Shown in pieces: positions 4,564-10,712 of a stretch of DNA of 10,712 bases. The stretch comes from Treponema sp. (GTDB lineage Bacteria; Spirochaetota; Spirochaetia; Treponematales; Breznakiellaceae), in NCBI GenBank assembly GCA_031284195.1, contig JAITAI010000201.1, positions 1-10,712 of the forward strand, in the 5' to 3' direction. The translations under genes and the position numbers were made by a program. The notes beneath the pieces were generated by a model that saw nothing but the letters and a program-made list of their open reading frames with translations, searched no databases and had not been told where the DNA came from. Numbering within the stretch: the stretch's first letter is position 1; every line of letters begins with the position of its first letter.

Positions 4564-5919
4564 TTATCCATGGAAAGTAGTATACTCTGGCAGGGTGATT
4601 GTGACCAGCGTTCCTCCGGCTTCTTGGTTTTCCACGGTGATGGTTCCCTGAACCGCTTCCACAAACCGTTTGCTGATAGACAAGCCGATACCGGTACCAG
4701 TACTCTTGCTGGTAAAAAAAGGATCCAACACCCGTTTCAGATCCTCTTCCCGGATCCCCCGTCCCCGGTCACTGATACGAATCACCAGAGCGCCGTTATT
4801 CCGGGTGATAGAAGCGGATATGGCTTCTGGAGGGCCCCCGGATTCCAGGGCATTACGCAGGATATTTTCAAAAACCGAACGGGCCCGGTGGGGATCCATG
4901 TGGATCATACCCGTTTGGAGGGCTTCATCGTGGAGGATATTCCTGCCGCAGAGCCGCTGGGAGGTCTCAGCTAGGATATCGTAGCTGTTCAGAGGAATCT
5001 GATTTCCCTGGGCTTCCCGTAGATAATCATTGACCCGGTATATCAGCGCAGAGAGGCGCTCCACCTCCTCATCAATGATGGCAACCTCTTCCTGCCCCTT
5101 ATCAGGGAAGAGTTTCCGCAGGATCCCGGTCTGGAGCCGGATGGAAAGGAGGGGATTCTTGATTTCATGGGCCAAGGTACTGGCAGCAGTCCCCAGGACC
5201 ACGAGGTTTTTCTGGGCCTCAATCCGGTTACGGTATTCCCGGTTACGGAGGTACAAATGGCGGATATAAAAAACCAGTCCCAGGATCGCAAGACAACAGA
5301 GGGGAAACAAGATGGTAGTGAAAGTTTGAACCCGCCAATACGCGGGATGCATTATATCAATGTAAAGATACCGGCTCCCTGATCGGTGATGCAAGGAAAA
5401 ATCCTGCATCCTATACTGCCCTGTTCCCGGGGTTTCCGCGTCCCGGCGAGGCGGCGGCGGGGGAAGCATCCGATTAACGTATAAAATGAAGGTAACCCGA
5501 TGCCCTTTCTTATCCGGGATGGTATACCGGCCGAATCGGCTTCGCTGCTGATTATCCAGGATCCTTTCATCGAAAACCAAGGGAACCTTTCCCCAGTGGT
5601 AAACCGGGGTGAGATCCGTACCATACAGCGCGAAGCCGGCTACTCGTTCTTTGAGTACCGGGTTTGATTCGACGGCAGCCCCTAGATCAGCATAGTCCCT
5701 GAAACTGGCAAAAAGGGCGCTGAGGATCTGTTCATTGTCATTATCTCGGATGAGCCGCGCCCGGTCACGCATACCTCCAATGACAAACCCGATCAGGGCG
5801 GAACAAAAAAGCCAACAAAGAAGCGCCACGATCCCCGATGCGGTCCGCAAGGGTATAGAAGAAGAACGTTTGAACATAGCCCTGCGCGTCCGCAGGAAAT
5901 GGTGAAGGGGAGATCCCAT
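4564..5919 (-). CDS. Membrane-bound sensor histidine kinase (NtrB/AtoS-like)
   Basis: With a start at 5919 the protein has 451 residues. A first membrane helix (about 26-48) is followed by an extracytoplasmic domain (about 49-200) that I do not recognise and that contains a run of five prolines near 153-157. A second helix spans about 201-219. The cytoplasmic part has the dimerisation/phospho-acceptor motif HEIKNP (H251), the N box N356, the G1 box SDRGRGI, the phenylalanine pair F401-F402 and the G2 box GTGIGLS. It should autophosphorylate on H251 and pass phosphate to D54 of the regulator encoded 27 nt downstream. The start is four bases after the cyclase stop codon, suggesting translational coupling. 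A start at 5877 (MFKRSS) is a credible alternative preceded by AGGG. The open frame continues further upstream, but there it overlaps the cyclase gene. Confidence 0.95.
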   Translation of the reverse strand: MGSPLHHFLRTRRAMFKRSSSIPLRTASGIVALLCWLFCSALIGFVIGGMRDRARLIRDNDNEQILSALFASFRDYADLGAAVESNPVLKERVAGFALYGTDLTPVYHWGKVPLVFDERILDNQQRSRFGRYTIPDKKGHRVTFILYVNRMLPPPPPRRDAETPGTGQYRMQDFSLHHRSGSRYLYIDIMHPAYWRVQTFTTILFPLCCLAILGLVFYIRHLYLRNREYRNRIEAQKNLVVLGTAASTLAHEIKNPLLSIRLQTGILRKLFPDKGQEEVAIIDEEVERLSALIYRVNDYLREAQGNQIPLNSYDILAETSQRLCGRNILHDEALQTGMIHMDPHRARSVFENILRNALESGGPPEAISASITRNNGALVIRISDRGRGIREEDLKRVLDPFFTSKSTGTGIGLSISKRFVEAVQGTITVENQEAGGTLVTITLPEYTTFHG

Positions 5920-5923
5920 TTTC

Positions 5924-8104
5924 TTACTTTGTGTTTGCCTGCCAAAATCCTTTCCAGGCAACAGGGTGTTTCTGGTAATACTCACATTGTTTCGCGTAAT
6001 ACCAAGAGGGTTTATCCTCCGAAGCCAGAACCTGAAACAGGGGAAGGGCTTCGGCAAAACGGCCTTGGTAAAAAAGGTCCCGGGCTGCATCAAAACGCCG
6101 GAGGATCCCCTGGGCTTCGGCAAATACCCTTTGCGGCATAGGCTCATAAACCGTAACCGCCTCTTGTTTCCCCACCACCGCAACCTGGGCAAGTTTACGT
6201 CCCCAGAAAGAACCGGTTTTCCCGGCCTGGGTAAAGGCCGCTTCAGTACACATCACATAGGTACCGAATTGCTTGTTTAACCCCTCAAGCCGGGCAGCCA
6301 GGTTCACCGCATCCCCCAGCATGGTATAATCAAAGCGCTTGCTGGAACCCATGTTTCCTACCACTGCATAGCCGGTATTGAGGCCGATCCGGGTCAACAA
6401 GTGGCAACCGTATTTTTTATAAAAGAAGTCCTGCCGTTCTGTTAGGAGCTGTTGACATGCCATAGAAGCCTCCAGCGCCCGGGCCGCGTGATCCTCGTAA
6501 GGCACCGGGGCATTCCAGAAAGCGATGATCGCATCTCCCTCGTATTTATCAATGGTTCCTCCTGAGTCCAGGATGGTATCGGTCATAAAGGAAAGGTACT
6601 CATTCAAGAGTTCCGTAAGTTTGGAGGGATCGAGCTTTTCCGAGATGGAGGTAAACCCTTGAATATCGGAGAAAAAAATACTGATTTCCCGGCGTTCACC
6701 GCCGAGGCTGAGCCGTTCCGGATTTGCCAGGAGTTGTTCAATCACCGCAGGGCTTAAGTACTGGCTAAAGGCAGACTTGATAAACCGTTTCTGGCTGCCT
6801 TCGGTGGCGTACTTGTAAATGGAGGCTGCCAGGAAGGCGAAGATCGCCCCGGATAGGGGAAATACAATAGGGACCCAATAACCCAAATAATACGTAAAGA
6901 AACCTGTCCCGATAATGATAGTGATCAAAGTAACGCTGCCGGCAAGGGTTAATGAGATATGGGAACTATACAGAACCAGGATAACCATAATGGCTATGAC
7001 GAAAAAGCTCATCAGGGGCGCCAAAGCGGCGGGACTTTCCCGGATAAAATCATCATTAAGGATATTGTCCAGCATAGTAATATGTACTCCCATGCCGGGA
7101 TATACGGTGCTCAGGGGTGTGCTGCAGATATCAAAGAGGCCCGCCGCATACAGCCCGAAGAAAACATATTTGCCCGTAAAATCTTCAGGCGGTAAGAGGG
7201 GCTCTTCTCCATTGGCATAGACTTCTGCGCTTTGGAGTATATCCTTGGCAGAATAGGGCCAGTATTTGTCCAGACTGCCGCCTTTGAACCTGAGAAGGCT
7301 GCCGCCGTTTTTCCCCACCGGGATGGTATAATCCCCCCAACGGATGACCCGGGCCTTTTCGTCATAGGCAATTCCCATATCGCTGCCGGAGACCAGGAGG
7401 GAAGCTGCTGAAAGTCCCGGTATGGCCTTACCGTCAAAGAGGTTAAAAAGCCAGGCCCGGCGTACAATCCTGTCGGATTCGGCGGTGAGGCTTGTCGCAA
7501 TATTGCCGATGGCTCCCGCAGTGTTCATAAGCCCGGGGATGGGAAGCTGGGCTCCGATTTGCCGTTCTTCGGCATCCTCCACATAATTCAACAAATTGTA
7601 GCGCGAAATAACCGGATCAAAACCGCTCAGCTCAAATGTTTTTGTGTCAAGTTCCCGGGGCCAGGAATAAACGCTGTTCCAGGTGGAACTGAAAAAAACG
7701 GTATGGACGGTCCGGTTAAAATCACGGTCGGCACGGATAAAGGCTTCATCATCCTCCGGGCCATACACCGAAGGTTCGGAAAAAATAACGTCGAAGGCCA
7801 CCGCGGATGCCCCGGCGAGATTCATATAATCTATCAACTCGGCGTAGGCCTTCCGGGGCCAGGGCCAGGACCAGCCCCGTTCCTGAACAGCCCAGTCAAT
7901 GCTTGGTTGATCTAGGAGTACCACAATAACTTCATCGGAGGTACGGTAGGAATCGGCAAAAAGCCGGACCCGGAAGTCATAGGTTTTCAATTCAAGAAAA
8001 TTAAAGACACCGGAGACATCGGCAAGGAGCAGCACGAGAAACATTGAAACTATAATGATCGGAGGGGCGGTTTTTTTAAGGATACCTTTTATATTGCGCT
8101 GCAT
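5924..8104 (-). CDS. CHASE2-domain membrane adenylate cyclase (class III)
   Basis: 726 residues from the ATG at 8104. A GTG two codons earlier is also possible, but GGTGA just before the ATG favours the latter. Order of parts: a membrane helix (about 14-31), an extracytoplasmic CHASE2 sensor (about 33-338), three closely spaced helices (about 359-379, 382-406, 409-430), a short linker and a class III cyclase domain (about 468-655). The cyclase motifs are FFSDIQGFT with metal ligand D480, KYEGDAIIAFWNAP with K520 and metal ligand D524, and YTMLGDAVNLAARLEG with D598, N601 and R605. The K520/D598 pair points to ATP as substrate, giving cAMP, and all catalytic residues are present. A helical tail (about 658-726) resembles one TPR-like hairpin and is common in spirochaete cyclases. 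The CHASE2 ligand is unknown. It lies between a protease gene and a two-component system in one operon. Confidence 0.96.
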   Translation of the reverse strand: MQRNIKGILKKTAPPIIIVSMFLVLLLADVSGVFNFLELKTYDFRVRLFADSYRTSDEVIVVLLDQPSIDWAVQERGWSWPWPRKAYAELIDYMNLAGASAVAFDVIFSEPSVYGPEDDEAFIRADRDFNRTVHTVFFSSTWNSVYSWPRELDTKTFELSGFDPVISRYNLLNYVEDAEERQIGAQLPIPGLMNTAGAIGNIATSLTAESDRIVRRAWLFNLFDGKAIPGLSAASLLVSGSDMGIAYDEKARVIRWGDYTIPVGKNGGSLLRFKGGSLDKYWPYSAKDILQSAEVYANGEEPLLPPEDFTGKYVFFGLYAAGLFDICSTPLSTVYPGMGVHITMLDNILNDDFIRESPAALAPLMSFFVIAIMVILVLYSSHISLTLAGSVTLITIIIGTGFFTYYLGYWVPIVFPLSGAIFAFLAASIYKYATEGSQKRFIKSAFSQYLSPAVIEQLLANPERLSLGGERREISIFFSDIQGFTSISEKLDPSKLTELLNEYLSFMTDTILDSGGTIDKYEGDAIIAFWNAPVPYEDHAARALEASMACQQLLTERQDFFYKKYGCHLLTRIGLNTGYAVVGNMGSSKRFDYTMLGDAVNLAARLEGLNKQFGTYVMCTEAAFTQAGKTGSFWGRKLAQVAVVGKQEAVTVYEPMPQRVFAEAQGILRRFDAARDLFYQGRFAEALPLFQVLASEDKPSWYYAKQCEYYQKHPVAWKGFWQANTK

Positions 8105-8134
8105 ATTCACCGCAGGATTCAGAGAAGACTTTGC

Positions 8135-9034
8135 TTATTTAACCGTGGTGAAACGGTTTTCGCGGTAGGAACGGGTGTCCTGTACCTTATCCCGGTATTG
8201 CCGCAGGGGTCTTTGTACATTAGCTATTCTATCCTCCGGCATCGGATGGGTTTGATTAAACCCGCCGGGATGCCGGGGCTGATTTTGTTCCAAAGCCAGG
8301 AGCATGGTAAGCAGGCTTGAAGGCTCATACTCGGCGCCTACTAAAAGTTCTAAGGCCCGGATATCCGCGGCGAATTCCTGTTTCTGGGAATATCCATCCT
8401 GCAGGGCGGTAACAATTTCTTCAGCCGCTTCATCAAGAATCTCTGCTAGATCCGAAAGTGCCAATCCGGTAACAGAAGAACTGGTTTCGGCGATGGCGCT
8501 TATCACCCGGTTGGATTTAATAGCCTCAATACTATGATGCAGCTGGATGTGCGCAATTTCATGGGCAAGAATCGCCGCCAGAGCATCCTCCGATTTGGCG
8601 CAGTCAAGGAGTCCCCGGGTAATAAAAATATGCCCCCCGGATGTGGCAAAGGCGTTGATCTCATCGCTGTCCAGAATGGCGGTATGATACCCGTTATAGA
8701 TTTCAGGTTTTGAGGAATTAATGACAATAGCGGTGGTAATCTGATTCAGGTACAGGGTTAGATTCGGATTTCCGTCATAGATCCGGTAGTTTGTAAGGAG
8801 GTTCGCCCCTACGGCGCGGCCTATAAAGTACTCCTGTTCCGGGGTAATATCTTCCAGAGCCCTTTCAATCGAATGGGAGGACTGAGACACCGCGGCGGCC
8901 CCTTTGGAATCCTCTACATCATCGAAGCTGTCCCCTATGGTCTGGGCCATGCCGAGGCAGGAAAGAAGCGGCGCTAAGAATCCGGCGGCTATACATACGG
9001 GTATGATGCGTTTTATTTTTATCGTAAATTTCAA
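8135..9034 (-). CDS. M48-family metalloprotease, predicted lipoprotein
   Basis: 299 residues. A basic start and hydrophobic stretch end in LLSC, a loose lipobox that would lipidate C26 and anchor the protein to a membrane facing the periplasm. The zinc site is HEIAH (H158, E159, H162), with E220 in EFAAD as the likely third ligand, so the enzyme looks active. The central region (about 60-275) matches peptidase M48 of the YcaL/LoiP/BepA type, which handles damaged or misassembled envelope proteins. The start is TTG at 9034, chosen because GGGGAGA lies at ideal spacing upstream and because the codon is two bases from the stop of the preceding SH3 gene, a coupled arrangement. The cyclase gene follows after about 30 nt. 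A proteolytic role in envelope quality control is inferred from family and location. Confidence 0.93.
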   Translation of the reverse strand: MKFTIKIKRIIPVCIAAGFLAPLLSCLGMAQTIGDSFDDVEDSKGAAAVSQSSHSIERALEDITPEQEYFIGRAVGANLLTNYRIYDGNPNLTLYLNQITTAIVINSSKPEIYNGYHTAILDSDEINAFATSGGHIFITRGLLDCAKSEDALAAILAHEIAHIQLHHSIEAIKSNRVISAIAETSSSVTGLALSDLAEILDEAAEEIVTALQDGYSQKQEFAADIRALELLVGAEYEPSSLLTMLLALEQNQPRHPGGFNQTHPMPEDRIANVQRPLRQYRDKVQDTRSYRENRFTTVK

Positions 9035-9036
9035 AT

Positions 9037-9510
9037 CTATTCTCCCCGGGCCAGGCGGCCTTCCTGCAGAAAAGCGAAAAGCTGCCGGGTTGGTATTTGT
9101 ATCGCCTCCATAGCATCAATAGCATCATAATTCAGGGTTCCGTTTTGCCGGTAGACATCTTCAATTTCCTGGTTGAACCCCTTTCCGGCCAGGGCGATTT
9201 CATTGGCCGAAGCGGATGTCGTGCCGGCGGATACCAGGATGCGCTTGGTGGTCAGGCTGGCGGCGGCAACCCAGCCGTTTAAAACCGGCGGTTCCATGGA
9301 TCTGACCTGTACCCACTTGCCGTATTGCTGCAGGACCGAAACCGGATCGCCGTAGGATAGGGTCCCCAGGGTGTCGGAAAAAAAAGCGGTGGAACTTTTT
9401 ACCTCAATGATTTTTCCGGTGACATACATGGTTCTCCCTATTAGGGACTGAGCGCTAAGGGCGCCTGCCATACACAGACCAAGGGCCGTAAAGAGAATTA
9501 ATCGCTTCAT
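9037..9510 (-). CDS. Exported SH3-domain protein
   Basis: From the ATG at 9510 the protein has 157 residues. MKRLILFTALGLCMAGALSA is a clear signal peptide with an Ala-x-Ala-type cleavage site before QS. Residues about 27-95 resemble a bacterial SH3 domain: an N-terminal strand, KSSTAFFSDTLGTLSYGD, then VLQQYGKWVQVR and NGWVAAASL. These domains often bind peptidoglycan or cell-wall peptides. The remaining 60 residues are helical without a known motif. It is the first gene of the operon and its stop overlaps the ribosome binding site of the protease gene. No good Shine-Dalgarno sequence precedes 9510. A longer in-frame start at 9672 has a strong one (AAGGA) but would bury the signal peptide 54 residues inside, so I prefer 9510. 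Confidence 0.8.
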   Translation of the reverse strand: MKRLILFTALGLCMAGALSAQSLIGRTMYVTGKIIEVKSSTAFFSDTLGTLSYGDPVSVLQQYGKWVQVRSMEPPVLNGWVAAASLTTKRILVSAGTTSASANEIALAGKGFNQEIEDVYRQNGTLNYDAIDAMEAIQIPTRQLFAFLQEGRLARGE

Positions 9511-9672
9511 ATTAATAATATACTGCGAATGAAAAAAAATTTCCAGAATCCGGGTAATTATGCCGGAATACCCGGCAACCGGGGGTATAAGGGGCTTAAA
9601 GCGGGGTTTTGCTTTACTCGTCACCGGTAAACCGAAGGAATCCGGTAGTATATAGAGCCGCTCTCTAACCAT
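9511..9672 (-). promoter_or_regulatory. Operon leader region or in-frame upstream extension
   Basis: This stretch stays open in the frame of the SH3 gene for 54 codons from an ATG at 9672 that is preceded by AAGGAAAAAGGA. Its translation shows no domain. A stem of CCGGGTA at 9550-9556 with TACCCGG at 9569-9575 lies in it. Near 9510, TATATT preceded by TGGAAA at about 17 nt could be a promoter, which would make the SH3 mRNA nearly leaderless. It could therefore be a 5' leader with a short upstream reading frame, or a real N-terminal extension. I lean to the former. Confidence 0.4.
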
Positions 9673-9684
9673 TCCTTTTTCCTT

Positions 9685-9704
9685 CCGCGCCTTAGCGGTT
9701 TTTT
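9685..9704 (+). terminator. Small terminator-like hairpin
   Basis: CCGC and GCGG form a short four-pair stem around GCCTTA, followed by six T residues. It faces rightward out of the operon's promoter side. The stem is short, no plus-strand gene ends here, and it may be chance. Confidence 0.3.
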
Positions 9705-9709
9705 ATTCG

Positions 9710-9748
9710 CAGTGGGGTCTAATACTCCGCCCTTCAGGGCGGGGAGGT
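9710..9748 (+). repeat. Third copy of the hairpin module, without the CRISPR-like part
   Basis: CAGTGGGGTCTAATACTCCG and the next two bases match the inner part of the 67-nt arms with two differences in 22. A strong stem follows: CCGCCCT at 9727-9733 with AGGGCGG at 9736-9742, then GGAGGTTCTT. The CRISPR-like 32-mer is absent. Such GC hairpins with a GGGCGGGGAGG edge resemble the ends of IS200/IS605-family elements, though no transposase gene is present. It lies just past the stop of the TatD remnant. Confidence 0.65.
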
Positions 9749-9765
9749 TCTTATACAGTAATAAT

Positions 9766-9962
9766 TTAGTCTACAATCATACTGGGGTGTGACGGCTTGC
9801 CGCGGTGCGGCGTGGCGGCAAGATACGGACTGTCTGTGTTTCCAGAAACAGACGGTTCAACGGAACACTTTGCAACGCGTCAGGCAGATTCTGTGCGTTT
9901 TTGAATGTAATGTTTCCGGCAAATGGGATATAAAAACCCATATCCAGAAAGACACGTTTCAT
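9766..9962 (-). pseudogene. tatD: C-terminal remnant of a TatD-family deoxyribonuclease, frameshifted
   Basis: Minus-strand translation gives FLDMGFYIPFAGNITFKNAQ, then NLPDALQSVPLNRLFLET. This matches the conserved C-terminal part of TatD metal-dependent DNases (typically GFYISFSG..TFKNA and VPLDRLLLETDSPYLAP). Immediately after ET the frame breaks. Skipping two bases (a doubled CA in ACACAGAC, near 9835-9836) restores DSPYLAATPHRGKPSHPSM, then IVD and a stop at 9766. The break directly precedes the conserved metal-site aspartate. Only about 65 of some 260 residues remain. The N-terminal metal-binding part is absent, and the C-terminus is shorter than usual. The gene is dead unless the frameshift is an error, and truncation at both ends argues for real decay. 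Confidence 0.85.
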
Positions 9963-9974
9963 GAGAGAGTCTTT

Positions 9975-10008
9975 CACGAACTCTTCGGAAATTTCCGAAG
10001 AGTTCGTG
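9975..10008. repeat. Perfect 34-bp palindrome
   Basis: CACGAACTCTTCGGAAA is followed without a loop by its exact reverse complement. It lies between the TatD remnant and the stop codon (10022) of the next minus-strand gene, so as RNA it would form a strong hairpin starting 13 nt after that stop. No T tract follows. It could be a terminator-like stem, a dyad binding site, or a scar of an element insertion that broke tatD. Confidence 0.85.
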
Positions 10009-10021
10009 GCTGAAACTGAAT

Positions 10022-10712
10022 CTAATGGCGATAAGATTTATCCATAGGATAAAAGGAAGACTTTGGTCGTCCTTTTGAAGAAGTGTTAAATGCCGCTACC
10101 ATCTGCTCTGACCGGTGTTGTTGATTAGAAGCTGAAAATGATTTCCAATTATCAGTAATTTCATGGATGATGTATTTTGACCAGAATTGAGATTGGAATG
10201 CAAAAGCTGTTGGGAAGTTCGTCTGATATGCCGCAAAAGAAGAAGGGTATTCTTTTTCTTGAAAACCAGAATATCTTATATGGGTTATCTGTTGGGAGAT
10301 ATTTATCTCTGAATCCGAAGCTAAAATTGGGATTACATTTTCAGTAAAGGCCCTTAAAGAAGCTGTATTATATGAAACATTCGGAGAGGAATAAGCTTTA
10401 AATCTAGCTAAGCAATTAGTTAAATCAACTGGATTGAGTGGTTCTGCTGTATTTTGTACAAGAACACTCCAGAGAAAAAAAATTGTAGTATGAGTAGGAT
10501 TATTAAGATCAAAAGTCGAAATACCAAACAGCGTTGGTTAGATTGGCCCATGCTTTTTGAGTATTAGCGGATGGCACACCCAGAGCTTTAGCAATACTTT
10601 CAGCCATAGGATCCGCTTCAGAGATAGAATTCCAAAGTTGGGACGCAGTGTAGCGAGTTGAAAGGTCTTTCCGAAGCTCCGATTCTAGATAAGCTACTAT
10701 AGTTTTTGGATT
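10022..10712 (-). pseudogene. 3' part of an unrecognised AT-rich gene with a one-base frameshift
   Basis: The minus strand is open from the right edge (10712) down to a stop at 10509 and reads NPKTIVAYLESELRKDLSTR through WANLTNAV. It overlaps a second frame open from 10537 to a stop at 10022, about 170 codons, reading FGISTFDLNNPTHTTIFFLW and ending SFYPMDKSYRH. The two join smoothly if one base near 10529 is skipped (AWANLTNA then FGISTFDL). Together they make a continuous 235-residue C-terminal part. Composition is rich in Ser, Asn, Gln and Thr, with conserved-looking Trp and aromatic residues, and the DNA is clearly more AT-rich than the operon. I do not recognise a family. The second frame has no ATG, GTG or TTG near its beginning, which supports a frameshifted single gene. 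The start lies outside the window. Confidence 0.6.

Noticed and set aside
5920..6192. An N-terminal extension of the histidine kinase up to 542 residues
   Set aside because: The extension lies entirely over the 3' end of the cyclase gene, whose conserved C-terminal tail is clearly the real coding frame there.
10570..10592. A TGGCAC box as a possible sigma-54 promoter
   Set aside because: TGGCAC occurs, but the required GC-containing -12 box at the right spacing is absent, and the sequence lies inside the coding frame of the AT-rich gene.

Overview
The window reads as a chromosomal segment of a spirochaete, most likely a Treponema-like gut or free-living species. This is inferred from protein style only: a CHASE2 adenylate cyclase with a C-terminal helical tail, a loose lipobox (LLSC), and mixed ATG/TTG starts with purine-rich ribosome binding sites. 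No rRNA or tRNA gene is present to confirm it.

Layout. Positions 1-103 (minus) hold the start of a nucleotide-sugar dehydrogenase that runs off the left edge. Positions 102-1229 are an AT-rich block with no recognisable gene, bounded by two inverted 67-nt arms (63 of 67 identical). The outer 32 nt of each arm looks like a single type I-C-style CRISPR repeat ending in GTGGATTGAAAC and pointing at the start codon of the flanking gene. Positions 1245-2576 (plus) encode a complete GH1 beta-glucosidase. Positions 2577-3129 are a convergent intergenic region rich in hairpins and a CACGAAC-type palindromic repeat.

Positions 3130-9510 are a compact minus-strand operon. In transcription order it encodes an exported SH3-domain protein, an M48 lipoprotein metalloprotease, a CHASE2 adenylate cyclase, a membrane sensor histidine kinase and an NtrC-type sigma-54 response regulator. 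Gaps are 2, about 30, 4 and 27 nt. The set looks like an envelope-monitoring module with a second-messenger output (cAMP) and a transcriptional output (sigma-54 activation). That joint role is an inference from clustering.

Positions 9511-10712 are decayed or acquired DNA. They hold a third copy of the hairpin module found in the 67-nt arms, a frameshifted C-terminal remnant of a TatD nuclease gene, a perfect 34-bp palindrome, and the 3' part of an AT-rich unrecognised gene interrupted by a one-base frameshift.

The most unusual signals are the paired solo CRISPR-like repeats beside two divergent genes, the spread of their hairpin module to a third locus, and the co-transcribed protease, cyclase and two-component system.
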